Shown here: in pieces, positions 16,088 to 25,075 of the stretch
Numbering within the stretch: position 1 is the first letter of the stretch
Layout: each line of letters starts with the position of its first letter
Assembly: GCF_014212055.1 (NCBI RefSeq)
Contig: NZ_JACJVO010000038.1
Location: forward strand, 1-64,000
Reading direction: 5' to 3'
Length of the DNA stretch: 64,000 nucleotides
Origin: Cohnella zeiphila
GTDB lineage: Bacteria; Bacillota; Bacilli; Paenibacillales; Paenibacillaceae
Notes under the pieces: model-generated
The model's database searches: none
What the model was told of the DNA's origin: nothing
Seen by the model: the letters and a program-made list of their open reading frames with translations, nothing else
Made by a program: the position numbers and the translations under genes

Positions 16088-16181
16088 GAATGATCACCTC
16101 TCTTAGGCGGCGGTACCGCCCGTCTTACTTATCAATTCCCCGTTCGGCGATTAACGAAACAGTTCCCATGATTGGAAAAGG

Positions 16182-16215
16182 AACCGGAGCGCACCGGAAG
16201 CGCCCCGGTTTTTTT
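16182..16215 (+). terminator. orphan terminator
   Basis: AACCGG-GCGC stem paired with GCGC-CCGGTT and a run of seven T. No plus-strand gene ends just upstream: the nearest upstream gene points the other way. It therefore looks left over from a lost gene, next to the lyase stump. Confidence 0.75.
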
Positions 16216-16243
16216 GGGCGTTCACTCGTTCTCTCCGAGGAAA

Positions 16244-16516
16244 AGTAACGGCACCAAAGGGAATCCGTGCCTGGTGGCCGACATTTTCGGCGATTGGCGG
16301 GAAGAGCTGCTGGTCCGGACGGCCGACAGCTCGGCGATCCGCATCTATCTCGGCACGGAGCTCACCGACCGGAAGCTGTATACGCTCATGCACGACCCGC
16401 AGTACCGCGTCGGCGTCGCCTGGCAGAACGTCGCGTACAACCAGCCGTGTTATCCAAGCTTCTACTTCGCGTCCGACCTCGATTGGTCCAAGGTGCCGAT
16501 TCCTCGTCTTTCATGA
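16244..16516 (+). pseudogene. rhamnogalacturonan lyase (PL11) C-terminal stump
   Basis: The translation starting SNGTKGNPCLVADIFGDWREE and running through RIYLG, LYTLMHDPQYR and VAWQNVAYNQP matches the last 90 or so residues of PL11 (YesW/YesX-like) lyases, normally about 600 residues. The N-terminal 85% and any signal peptide are absent, and the stump begins right after an orphan terminator. The reading frame of the stump is intact with a natural stop, so the loss is a 5' deletion and probably recent. It cannot encode an active eight-bladed propeller enzyme. Pectin context: a likely rhamnogalacturonan-oligosaccharide importer starts 220 nt downstream. Confidence 0.8.
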
Positions 16517-16581
16517 AGAGAAATTCGCCGAGCCGGCGAGCAGACCACGCATCGAAAGTGGTATTCTCCGATTTTGACCGG

Positions 16582-16591
16582 TTTGCACTTT
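16582..16591 (+). promoter_or_regulatory. candidate AraC-regulator site, copy 1
   Basis: TTTGCACTTT within GACCGGTTTGCACTTTG, upstream of the permease promoter. The same 10-mer occurs inverted at 22834-22843 upstream of the deacetylase promoter. Candidate binding site for the AraC regulator encoded between them. Confidence 0.4.
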
Positions 16592-16652
16592 GTTGTTCGA
16601 AGCGCAAAAAGCCCTTACGACAAGGCGTCGTACGCATTTCAAAAATATCCGA

Positions 16653-16681
16653 TTGGCTGCAAACGGGCCGCAAGTCATAAT
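16653..16681 (+). promoter_or_regulatory. sugar importer promoter
   Basis: TTGGCT (16653-16658), 17 nt, CATAAT (16676-16681), about 55 nt upstream of the first permease start. Confidence 0.6.
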
Positions 16682-16735
16682 TTAGCTGCACGCCGGATAG
16701 GCCGGCAAGCAACGAACTGCACGGGAGGTGACCGG

Positions 16736-17719
16736 ATGAAGCTTACGGCCGAGTCGAATTCGAATTCGAGCCATGCCCAAGCGGCGCGCGCCTCCAGGAT
16801 TCCCGGAGCGCGCCGAACGAATCTATGGGCTCGATTGCGCAAGGATAGATGGGTCTATCTGCTGCTCGCTCCCGGCTTGCTGTACTTCATCATTTTCAAG
16901 TACGTGCCCATGTGGGGCATTCTGCTCGCGTTCCAGAACTTCCAGCCGTTCCTCGGCTTCTGGAAAAGCGAATGGATCGGGTTCGAAAACTTCCGCGTCT
17001 TCTTCGAAAATCCCGAATTTTGGATGCTGCTGCGCAATACGCTCGTTCTGTCGCTGTACAACCTGCTTTTCTTTTTTCCGGCCCCGATCATCCTTGCCCT
17101 CTTGCTGAACGAAGTGAGGCGGGCGTTCTTCAAGAGGACGATCCAGACACTCATTTACGTGCCGCACTTCATCTCGATGGTCATCGTCGCCAGCCTGACT
17201 TACGTCTTCCTGACGACGCAAGGAGGAATCGTCAACGCCCTGATCGAACGGTATACCGGGCATACGGTCGATTTCCTCGGCAGTCCCGCGTGGTTCCGCC
17301 CGATGATCATCCTGCAGACGATCTGGAAGGAGACGGGATTCGGGACGATCATCTTCCTCGCGGCGCTGGCCGGCGTCGACGTGGAGCAGTACGAAGCGGC
17401 GATCATGGACGGAGCCAACAGGTGGCGCCAGATGTGGCACATTACGCTGCCGTCGATCCGCAACACGATCATCATTCTGCTTATTCTCCGGATGGGGGAC
17501 GTGCTGGACAACGGCTTCGAGCAAATCTATCTGCTGCTCAACCCGCTCAACCGCCAAGTCGCGGAAGTGTTCGATACGTACGTCTACACGATGGGCATCA
17601 CGCAGGGGGCGTTCAGCTACAGCACGGCGGTAGGCTTGTTCAAAGCGGTGGTCGGCGTCATTCTGGTGGTCGGATCCAACTGGACGGCCAAGCGGTTCGG
17701 CCAGTCCGGCATCTATTAG
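16736..17719 (+). CDS. sugar ABC importer permease 1 (LplB-like)
   Basis: 327-residue inner permease of a CUT1 importer. Start ATG 16736 follows GGGAGGTG. The family opening (KDRWVYLLLAPGLLYFIIFKYVPMWGILLAFQNF) and the EAA loop (QYEAAIMDGANRWRQMWHITLPS), which contacts the ATPase, are clear; six membrane segments are expected. The N-terminal 35 residues are a polar extension. It forms a unit with the next permease and the lipoprotein. No ATPase gene is present, as usual for this class, which borrows an MsmX-type ATPase. Pectin-gene neighbours suggest rhamnogalacturonan oligosaccharides as substrate; inference. Confidence 0.92.
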   Translation: MKLTAESNSNSSHAQAARASRIPGARRTNLWARLRKDRWVYLLLAPGLLYFIIFKYVPMWGILLAFQNFQPFLGFWKSEWIGFENFRVFFENPEFWMLLRNTLVLSLYNLLFFFPAPIILALLLNEVRRAFFKRTIQTLIYVPHFISMVIVASLTYVFLTTQGGIVNALIERYTGHTVDFLGSPAWFRPMIILQTIWKETGFGTIIFLAALAGVDVEQYEAAIMDGANRWRQMWHITLPSIRNTIIILLILRMGDVLDNGFEQIYLLLNPLNRQVAEVFDTYVYTMGITQGAFSYSTAVGLFKAVVGVILVVGSNWTAKRFGQSGIY

Positions 17720-17752
17720 TCCGCGGCGCGGCGAAGAAAGGAGGAGAGTCCA

Positions 17753-18637
17753 TTGAACCATAAGTATCGAAGCTTCGGCAGCACTCTGTTCGACACGGCC
17801 AATTATGTTTTCCTCGCCATCGTCGGCGTGGCCGCCGTGCTGCCCTTCCTCTACATCGTCGCCGGCTCGTTCGCCAGCGACGCGGAGCTGACGAAGCGGG
17901 CGTTCTTCATCATCCCCCACTCGTTTTCGTTGTCCGCTTACAAATATATTTTCTCCACCGATACCGTCACGCACAGCATCTGGAACTCGCTTTACATTAC
18001 GGTGGTCGGCACGGCGGTCAACTTGTTCTTCACCGTCACGATGGCGTATGCGCTGTCCAAGCGGGGGGTCGCGGGGCGCAATGCGGTGCTGAACCTGGTC
18101 GTCTTCTCGATGCTGTTCGGGGGCGGCCTGATTCCGACGTACCTGGTCGTTCGGGAGCTTCAGCTGCTGGACACGTATTGGGCGCTCATGCTGCCCGGCG
18201 CCATCAGCGCATTCAACTTGATCATCGTCAAAAACTTTTTTCAGGAGATTCCGCAGGAATTGGAGGAGGCGGCTCGCATCGACGGATGCGCGGAGATCAG
18301 TCTGCTCTGGAAAATCGTGCTGCCGCTGTCGATGCCGGTGCTCGCCACGTTCACGCTTTTTTACGCGGTCGGCCACTGGAACAACTTCTTCTCGGCGCTG
18401 CTTTATATCAACGATCCGGTTCGTTGGCCCCTCCAGGTCATGCTCCGGCAGATCGTGCTGCTGTCGCAGATGGCCGCGGGCAGCGCGGACAGCGTCGACT
18501 ACAACTACGTCAAAGAAGCGGAGCAATCGATCAAGATGGCCGTCATCGTCGTCGGCACGATCCCCATTCTGCTCGTCTATCCGTTCCTTCAGAAGCATTT
18601 CGCCAAAGGGGTCTTGATCGGCTCGGTCAAGGGATAA
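17753..18637 (+). CDS. sugar ABC importer permease 2 (YtcP-like)
   Basis: 294 residues, starting with TTG right after a strong AAGGAGGAG. Second permease of the same CUT1 importer. Hydrophobic segments, FGGGLIPTYLVV and the EAA loop (ELEEAARIDGCAEISLLWKIVLPLS) are typical, as is the C-terminal YPFLQKHFAKGVLIGSVKG. It sits 33 nt after permease 1 and 46 nt before the binding protein, so the three genes form one operon. Confidence 0.93.
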   Translation: MNHKYRSFGSTLFDTANYVFLAIVGVAAVLPFLYIVAGSFASDAELTKRAFFIIPHSFSLSAYKYIFSTDTVTHSIWNSLYITVVGTAVNLFFTVTMAYALSKRGVAGRNAVLNLVVFSMLFGGGLIPTYLVVRELQLLDTYWALMLPGAISAFNLIIVKNFFQEIPQELEEAARIDGCAEISLLWKIVLPLSMPVLATFTLFYAVGHWNNFFSALLYINDPVRWPLQVMLRQIVLLSQMAAGSADSVDYNYVKEAEQSIKMAVIVVGTIPILLVYPFLQKHFAKGVLIGSVKG

Positions 18638-18683
18638 CGGATTGCGATCATAGCGTCGCCTTCAAAAAAAGGGAGGAACACGA

Positions 18684-20300
18684 ATGAAACAAACGAAAGC
18701 GAAATGGACAGTACTGGGCGCGACGGGCGTGCTGGCTCTCGCGTCGATCGCCGGCTGCGGCGGCAATAACGGGGGCAACAACGCTTCCCCTTCGTCCGGC
18801 AGCCCGGCACCGGCCAGCGGGTCCGCTCCGTCATCGTCGTCATCGTCGCCGTCGTCCGCTTCGAACGAGAAGCCGCTCGACCTGTCGATCATGCTTCCGA
18901 TCTTCAAGACGAACTATCCGAAGGACGACGGCCCCGTCACCAAGGAGATCGACCGGCTGACGAATACGAACATTCATCTTCAATGGGTGCCGAATGCCTC
19001 GTACACGGACAAGTTCAACATTACGCTCGCCTCCGGCAAGCTGCCGACGATCATGATGGTGGGCAGCCCCAAGGAACCGAGCTTTGTCAACGCGGCCCGG
19101 TCCGGTGCGTTCTGGGATCTGACCGACTACTTTAAGGACTATAAATATTTAAGCCAATCGAATGAAGTCATCCTGAACAACTCTTCGATCGACGGACGCA
19201 ACTACGGCGTCTACCGCTCGCGTCCCCTGGGGCGCAACGGCATCAACTATCGCAAGGACTGGTTGGAGAAGGTCGGCTTGCAGCCGCCGAAGACGATCGA
19301 CGACTTCTACAACATGTTGAAAGCGTTTAAGGAGAAGGATCCGGACGGCAACGGCAAGGACGACACGTACGGCATGGTGCTCGTCAAATGGACCGGAGGA
19401 TGGGCGAGCGGCTTCGATACGATCAAGCTGTGGTTCGGCGCGCCGAACAAATGGGGCGTCGCGGACGGCAAGCTCGTGCCGGAGCATCAGACGCTGGAGT
19501 ATCTGGAAGCTCTCCAATTCATGAAAAAGCTGTACGACGAGAAGCTGATCAACCAGGACTTCGCGGTGTTCGACAGCGCGAAGTGGAACGATCCGGTCAT
19601 AAACGGCCAGGCGGGCGTCATCGTCGACGTCACCGATACCGCCGCGCGCATCGACGATAAGATTCATGCGGCGATGGCCCAGGAAGGCAAGGACGATCCG
19701 AACGCGCAATACATGGACAACATGATCGGCGTCACCGGGGACGACGGCAAGCTGCACGCGCTTCCAACATCCGGCTTCTCGGGCATGCTGTCCATTCCGA
19801 AGTCGACCGTGAAGACCGAAGAAGAAATGAAGCGGGTTCTCTCGTTTATCGATCAATTAAACGATCCGGACATCCAGACGCTGGCCGGCTATGGCATTGA
19901 AGGCAAGCATTACACGTTGGACGGGGAAGACGTCGTGCCCAGCAAAGATGCGGCACTGCTGGAGTCCGAGGTTGAGGGATTGAATCAAATGATTCCTTAT
20001 ATCGGGGCCGTAGCCAGCCGAAACGTGAAGCAGACGCCGCTTCGCGCCAAGACGACGCAGATCCAGACGGAAGCCGAGCAGTACGTCGTGCCTAACCCGG
20101 CCGAGCCGTTCATCTCTACGGTTTATACGCAGAAGGGGCAGCAGCTCGACGATATCATCAACGACGCCCGCATCAAGTATATCGTCGGGCAGATCGACGA
20201 AGCCGGGCTGCAAGCCGCGTTCGAGACGTGGAAAAAATCGGGCGGAGACGATCTCGTGAAGGAAATGAACGAGCTGTACGCCGCCACCCAGAGCAAGTAA
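18684..20300 (+). CDS. sugar-binding lipoprotein
   Basis: 538-residue extracellular solute-binding protein. A signal peptide ends in a lipobox (SIAGC), so the mature protein is lipid-anchored at the Cys and followed by a Ser/Pro/Gly-rich linker. LplA/LipO-type features include the body opening LDLSIMLPIFKTNYPKDDGPV, a DPDGNGKDDTYG calcium-loop-like motif, and a length near 540. It delivers an oligosaccharide to the two upstream permeases. A terminator follows, closing the operon before the AraC gene. Confidence 0.92.
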   Translation: MKQTKAKWTVLGATGVLALASIAGCGGNNGGNNASPSSGSPAPASGSAPSSSSSSPSSASNEKPLDLSIMLPIFKTNYPKDDGPVTKEIDRLTNTNIHLQWVPNASYTDKFNITLASGKLPTIMMVGSPKEPSFVNAARSGAFWDLTDYFKDYKYLSQSNEVILNNSSIDGRNYGVYRSRPLGRNGINYRKDWLEKVGLQPPKTIDDFYNMLKAFKEKDPDGNGKDDTYGMVLVKWTGGWASGFDTIKLWFGAPNKWGVADGKLVPEHQTLEYLEALQFMKKLYDEKLINQDFAVFDSAKWNDPVINGQAGVIVDVTDTAARIDDKIHAAMAQEGKDDPNAQYMDNMIGVTGDDGKLHALPTSGFSGMLSIPKSTVKTEEEMKRVLSFIDQLNDPDIQTLAGYGIEGKHYTLDGEDVVPSKDAALLESEVEGLNQMIPYIGAVASRNVKQTPLRAKTTQIQTEAEQYVVPNPAEPFISTVYTQKGQQLDDIINDARIKYIVGQIDEAGLQAAFETWKKSGGDDLVKEMNELYAATQSK

Positions 20301-20312
20301 CGCAGGGAGCAG

Positions 20313-20354
20313 GGCCGTCCGGCCTACAATCCGGGCGGTCTTTGCTGCGTTTTT
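20313..20354 (+). terminator. terminator of sugar importer operon 1
   Basis: 10-bp stem 20313-20322/20331-20340 with two G-U pairs and an 8-nt loop, then TTTGCTGCGTTTTT. Confidence 0.6.
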
Positions 20355-20453
20355 CGCGCGCACGCCGCTTTTCCGAACGGGCGAATCTGGTATATGCTGA
20401 GATAGAGAAGCGGATCGCTTCGGCAACCTATCCCATATCGGCGGTGAGAGAGC

Positions 20454-22790
20454 ATGCTGGCAACGTTAAGAGCGAGAGCGGCGAGCAGGTTGGAGCGTTC
20501 CTCCGCCCGCCTGGGGAGCTTCTACAAGAAGAGCCTCATCATGATCTTTATCGTCTCCGGCATTCCGGGGCTCATCACGGGAGCGCTCGTTTACGAGATT
20601 GCAGGCAAGCGTGTGGAGAATGAACTGCTACAGCTTCATTATCGGCAGATCGAGCAGCGGTCCCAGAACATCGACGACCAGCTCGGCAACCTGGAGCTGC
20701 TGTTATCCCATTGGGCGTTCGACAGCAAGTTCGGCAGTTCCTTGGAAGGGCTCGATTTCGTCAAGGATTTCGAGACGACGCAGGACTTGACCAAGACGCT
20801 GATCGCCATGCAGGGCTCCAACGCGATGGTCAAGGAGGCGGAGCTGTACGTCGGCGGGGAGAAACCGGTGCTGCTCGGCCCGGAATACGACGCGCTGGAT
20901 TCGGAGACGGCGGCGGACGTATACGAGCCGCTGGTCGAGGGGCGCAGCGAGATGTATTGGACGCAGTGGGCGTTCGATTCCCGACATCCCGGAACGAAAG
21001 ACCTGGCGCTCGTGCACCGGATTCCCGGCGGAAGCACGCATCCGATCGGCGCTCTCATCTTCCGTTTCAGCCGCGACAAGGTCGCCAACCTTCTTCGCAC
21101 GATGTCTCCTTACAACGACGGGGAGACGTTCGTGCAGCAGGACAAAGGGGAGTTGTTCGTCTCCGGAGACGGAAGCGCTTACGATACTCCGTTTATCGCG
21201 GCGTTAAGGGACAAAGTGGCCGACTTCGGCGCGGCGAAAGGCTCTTTCTTTCTCGATTGGAAGGGAGGGACGTATACGGTGTCGTTCGGCCGTCTGACGC
21301 GCATTGCGGACGATTGGGTCTACGTCTCGGCTTCTCCCATCTCGAACATTACGTCCCCGGTCGTGTCCATCTCGAAGGCGATCATCGCCGTCAGTCTCGC
21401 CGCGCTGCTGCTGGCCGCCTTGCTGGCCTGGCTGGCCTCTCGCCGCATCTACTCGCCGGTCCGGCGCCTTGTTACGCTGCTCGCGGGACATTCGGGCGGC
21501 GGCCGGGAGGACGAGTTCGCGCTCATCGAACGGCAATGGAAGAGTCTCCATCAGATGAGCCTCGAGCTGAACACGAAGCTGGACGAACAGCTGCCGCATA
21601 TTAAGGAGAGTTTCCTGCACCAGCTGCTCCAAGGTTATTTGTACGCCTATTCGGAATCGGACCTGGTTCGGCGCATGGAGCAGTTCAAGTGGGAGCTGGG
21701 AGACCGTCGGCTTATCGTGATCTATGTGCAGCTGATCGGCATGAACGGCGGCGAAGCGCGGTTCCGGGAAGGAGACGAAGGGCTCGTCACGTTCGCGGCC
21801 GTCAACATGATCAGTGAATTGGGCAGCCACCGCTTCGAGCAGAGCGACACGATCAACTTCCACGATTTGACGGCGGGGCTGCTCGTCTTCATCCCGAACG
21901 GAGAGGATTACGCACGGACGCTGCATGAATTCGGCAACGAGCTGACCCAGTCGATCAACCGGATTCTGAACATGCGGGTGGCGATGGCGTTCAGCCGGCC
22001 CGTTCCGCGCATCTCCGACGTGCCCCTCGTTTTCGAGAGGACGAAGCAGGCGGTCGGCTATCGGGATTTCGCGAGCGACAACCAAATCATCGACCTGTCG
22101 GACGAACGGGCCGGGAAAGGGGCGGATGCGGAAGTGCCGTATCCGTTCACGCTGGAGCGGGAACTCGTTCAGGCGCTGCGGACGGGGCGCGAAGACGAGG
22201 TGCAGCAGCTGCTGGATTCGTTCCTGGCGTCGCTGACCTGCGCCGGAGCGACGGTGTTCGACGTGCAGCAAGGGATGCTGCATCTGCTCGGCAACGTGCA
22301 GTACGCGATGATGGTGTCCGGCATCAACCCGGGCCGCTTGTTCAAAGGGGAGAATCTGTACGAGCAATTGTCCCAGATCCACGAACCGAAGCGGATGCTG
22401 GCCTGGTTCCGGCGCAAGGTGCTGCTTCCGTTCCAGGCGGAGCTGTCGAACCGCTCGGACGCCCAGATCAAGCGAATGATCGAGCAAGCGATGATTTTTT
22501 TGCAGGACCACTATGCGAAGGACATCTCGCTCGACAACTGTGCCGAGCATGTGGGCACGAATCCGTTCTACTTAAGCAAATCGTTTAAGCAGGTAACCGG
22601 CAAGAACTTCATCGATTACTTGACGGAGCTGCGGACGGATAAAGCAAAGGAGCTGCTGCGGGAGACGGAGCTGCGAATCAACGACGTCGCCGAGAGCGTC
22701 GGGTACCAGCACAGCTATTTCAATCGCATTTTCAAGAAAATGGAGGGCATGACCCCGACCCGCTACCGCGAGCTGAGCAGGCGTTCTTAG
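20454..22790 (+). CDS. membrane-bound AraC-family regulator 1
   Basis: 778 residues. A first membrane segment (IMIFIVSGIPGLITGALVY, about 28-46) and a second (IAVSLAALLLAALLAWLA, about 308-325) frame an extracellular sensing region; a cytoplasmic part follows and ends in two AraC helix-turn-helices (about 675-775: DISLDNCAEHVGTNPFYLS, then INDVAESVGYQHSYFNRIFKK). This architecture is typical of Paenibacillus regulators encoded beside LplABC-like importers, which sense sugars or lipoprotein state outside and activate the transport operon. Likely targets are the operon at 16736 and the one at 22929. SD is weak (GGTGAGAGAGC). Confidence 0.9.
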   Translation: MLATLRARAASRLERSSARLGSFYKKSLIMIFIVSGIPGLITGALVYEIAGKRVENELLQLHYRQIEQRSQNIDDQLGNLELLLSHWAFDSKFGSSLEGLDFVKDFETTQDLTKTLIAMQGSNAMVKEAELYVGGEKPVLLGPEYDALDSETAADVYEPLVEGRSEMYWTQWAFDSRHPGTKDLALVHRIPGGSTHPIGALIFRFSRDKVANLLRTMSPYNDGETFVQQDKGELFVSGDGSAYDTPFIAALRDKVADFGAAKGSFFLDWKGGTYTVSFGRLTRIADDWVYVSASPISNITSPVVSISKAIIAVSLAALLLAALLAWLASRRIYSPVRRLVTLLAGHSGGGREDEFALIERQWKSLHQMSLELNTKLDEQLPHIKESFLHQLLQGYLYAYSESDLVRRMEQFKWELGDRRLIVIYVQLIGMNGGEARFREGDEGLVTFAAVNMISELGSHRFEQSDTINFHDLTAGLLVFIPNGEDYARTLHEFGNELTQSINRILNMRVAMAFSRPVPRISDVPLVFERTKQAVGYRDFASDNQIIDLSDERAGKGADAEVPYPFTLERELVQALRTGREDEVQQLLDSFLASLTCAGATVFDVQQGMLHLLGNVQYAMMVSGINPGRLFKGENLYEQLSQIHEPKRMLAWFRRKVLLPFQAELSNRSDAQIKRMIEQAMIFLQDHYAKDISLDNCAEHVGTNPFYLSKSFKQVTGKNFIDYLTELRTDKAKELLRETELRINDVAESVGYQHSYFNRIFKKMEGMTPTRYRELSRRS

Positions 22791-22833
22791 GAGCCGCGGC
22801 GATCCGCGGGCAACAATGTCCAAAGCGCGAGGA

Positions 22834-22843
22834 AAAGTGCAAA
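22834..22843 (-). promoter_or_regulatory. candidate AraC-regulator site, copy 2
   Basis: Inverted copy of the TTTGCACTTT 10-mer found at 16582, located about 35 nt upstream of the -35 box of the deacetylase operon. Confidence 0.4.
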
Positions 22844-22875
22844 GCGGCTGACAGGCCTCCGACAAGAAAGTACGA

Positions 22876-22904
22876 TTGCGCGAACTTTTCCGTGCTTCTA
22901 CAAT
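22876..22904 (+). promoter_or_regulatory. deacetylase operon promoter
   Basis: TTGCGC (22876-22881), 17 nt, TACAAT (22899-22904), 25 nt before the deacetylase start. Confidence 0.75.
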
Positions 22905-22928
22905 AAGCTTGGGAGAGGGAGAATCGAC

Positions 22929-23741
22929 ATGAACCGAATCTTGATGTGTTACCCCGGCGGGCGTCACAAAGCGCTCACGCTCAGCTATGACGACGGGCGG
23001 AGCGCCGACAGGCGGCTCGTCGAGATGTTCAACAGGAACGGACTCAAGGGGACGTTTCACTTGAATGCGGGCCTCCTCGGAGAGGGAGACCGCATCGCGG
23101 CGGAGGAAGTTCAGGCGCTGTATGCGGGACACGAGGTATCGGCGCATACGCTGACGCATCCGACGATCGCCCGCTGCCCGAACGAACAGATCGTACACGA
23201 AGTGATGGAGGATCGCCGTCTCCTGGAGAAGCTCGTCGGGTATCCCGTGCGCGGCATGTCCTACCCAAACGGCTCCCACAGCCGGCGCATCCGGGATCTG
23301 CTGCCGGGGCTCGGCATCGAATACGCCCGGGTCGTGCCGAGCACGGGGCAATTCGGGCTGCCCGAGGACTGGCTGCAGTGGCAGCCGACGTGCCACCACA
23401 ACCATAACCTGACGGAGCTGGCGGAGACGTTCGTCGGCCTGCACAAAAAGCAATATTTGTACCTCATGTACGTCTGGGGGCACAGCTACGAATTCGACAA
23501 CGACGGCAACTGGGAGCGAATGGAGCAATTCTGCGCTTTCGCCGGCGGGCGCGACGACGTCTGGTACGCGACGAATCTCGAGATCGTCGAATACGCGGGC
23601 GCCTACGAGCGGCTGAAATTTTCGGCTTCGCTGGACTTCGTGTTCAATCCGACGGCGGCAAGCGTCTGGCTGGACGTGAACGGGCAAATCGTCGAAGTGA
23701 AGGGCGGAGAACAAAAACGGCTCGGTCAGGCGGAAGGTTAA
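22929..23741 (+). CDS. polysaccharide deacetylase-family protein
   Basis: 270 residues, NodB/CE4 fold. Motif 1 is LSYDDG (first Asp the catalytic base, second a metal ligand) and motif 2 is HTLTHP (metal-binding His pair); MSYPNGSHS matches motif 3. No signal peptide or membrane anchor is seen, so it probably acts in the cytoplasm on an imported acylated sugar rather than on peptidoglycan. SD GGGAGAGGGAG. Followed 34 nt later by the beta-propeller gene in the same operon. Confidence 0.88.
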   Translation: MNRILMCYPGGRHKALTLSYDDGRSADRRLVEMFNRNGLKGTFHLNAGLLGEGDRIAAEEVQALYAGHEVSAHTLTHPTIARCPNEQIVHEVMEDRRLLEKLVGYPVRGMSYPNGSHSRRIRDLLPGLGIEYARVVPSTGQFGLPEDWLQWQPTCHHNHNLTELAETFVGLHKKQYLYLMYVWGHSYEFDNDGNWERMEQFCAFAGGRDDVWYATNLEIVEYAGAYERLKFSASLDFVFNPTAASVWLDVNGQIVEVKGGEQKRLGQAEG

Positions 23742-23775
23742 CGTTCCGCCATCTGCATAGAAGGAGGTCATATCG

Positions 23776-25047
23776 ATGCGCCAATCGGAGAAGGAACCTT
23801 ATCTGGCAGGCAGGATCGACCTGCGGGCCGCCGGTCCGCGCTGCAAAATGCTGCTCGGAGACCTGAACGGCGACGGCCGCATGGAGATCGTCATGGTGCA
23901 GCCGGACAACCGCCAGGATGTCCGTTACATTCCCCATCAGACGCAATGCCTGACGGCCTTCGACCTGGAAGGCCGTCTGCTCTGGCAGCTCGGCAGGCCG
24001 GGCTCCGGCGCCGGCGGGCCGGGCTCGGATTATCCGGCCCAGATTGCCGACGTCGACGGCGACGGGCGGCTGGAGGTGCTGTGCGTCATGGACGGCCGTC
24101 TGCTCGCGTTGGACGGACGGACCGGGCAGGCCAAATGGACCCGCGAGCTTCCGGATCCGCAGGCGCACGATTGCATCGTCGTCGCGAACTTGACGGGGGC
24201 GGACGATGCCGGCGACTTGATCCTGAAGGATCGGTACCGGACGCTGTGGGCGCTGGACCGCGAAGGCCGGTTGCTGTGGAAGCACGAGGGCAATCCGGGC
24301 CATTTTCCGTGGGTCTACGATTTCGACGGAGACGGGCGGGACGAGGTGATGGCCGGCTACGATCTGCTCGATCACGACGGGCGCCTGCTCTGGAGCTGCC
24401 GGGACCTGGACGACCATGCGGACTGCATTTGGGTCGGCGACGTGAACGGGGACGGCAAGCCGGAGCTGGTCATCGGCGGCAGCGTCACGGTCATGTACGA
24501 TCCGTCAGGGAACGAGCTGTGGCGCTACGAAGGATCGGTCGAATCGCAGCATATCGCGCTCGGCCGGTTCCGGCCCGAGCTGCCGGGGCTGCAGATCGCC
24601 GGCTTGGACCGGCTCGTCCGGGAAGACGACGGCAAAGGGCTGAAGGGCAAGGACGCGCTGTTCCTGCTCGACAGCGAAGGGCGCGAGCTGTGGAAAGAAA
24701 ACCGGACGACCGCCGGCTGGCTGACGATTATCGAGACGCTGCACCGCTGGGAGAAGGGAGCGCCGGACTACATTCTCGCTTTTCGCCGGGGAGGCGGCGT
24801 GTTCCCGACGCTGTACGACGGCCATATGGAGGAAGTCGTCCGTTTTCCGCTGGACGGCTATGCCGTTCATGCCGATCTGTGCGGAAGCGGGACGGAGCAG
24901 GTGATCGTCTATACGAACGAGGAAGCGGCGGTCTATGCCGGCCGCCCGCTCGACTTGGCGGCTTCGCGTGCAAGCCATCCTTTGACGCAGCCGAAGCGGC
25001 TGTCCCATTCGACGCTGTACCCGGGCGGAGAAATTCCGCTTCGATAG
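23776..25047 (+). CDS. FG-GAP/PL11-like beta-propeller protein
   Basis: 423 residues of repeated blades, each containing D-x-(N/D)-G-D-G calcium-binding loops (GDLNGDGRMEIV, ADVDGDGRLEVL, YDFDGDGRDEVM, GDVNGDGKPELV) and strands of the type GRLLWxxG. Such repeats build integrin-alpha-like or PL11-like propellers. No signal peptide is present. It is shorter than PL11 lyases and the conserved C-terminal block seen in the stump at 16244 is not found here. It may act on or bind intracellular rhamnogalacturonan fragments; function unknown. Confidence 0.78.
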   Translation: MRQSEKEPYLAGRIDLRAAGPRCKMLLGDLNGDGRMEIVMVQPDNRQDVRYIPHQTQCLTAFDLEGRLLWQLGRPGSGAGGPGSDYPAQIADVDGDGRLEVLCVMDGRLLALDGRTGQAKWTRELPDPQAHDCIVVANLTGADDAGDLILKDRYRTLWALDREGRLLWKHEGNPGHFPWVYDFDGDGRDEVMAGYDLLDHDGRLLWSCRDLDDHADCIWVGDVNGDGKPELVIGGSVTVMYDPSGNELWRYEGSVESQHIALGRFRPELPGLQIAGLDRLVREDDGKGLKGKDALFLLDSEGRELWKENRTTAGWLTIIETLHRWEKGAPDYILAFRRGGGVFPTLYDGHMEEVVRFPLDGYAVHADLCGSGTEQVIVYTNEEAAVYAGRPLDLAASRASHPLTQPKRLSHSTLYPGGEIPLR

Positions 25048-25075
25048 AGACAGGCTTATAGGTAGGGGGACGAGT

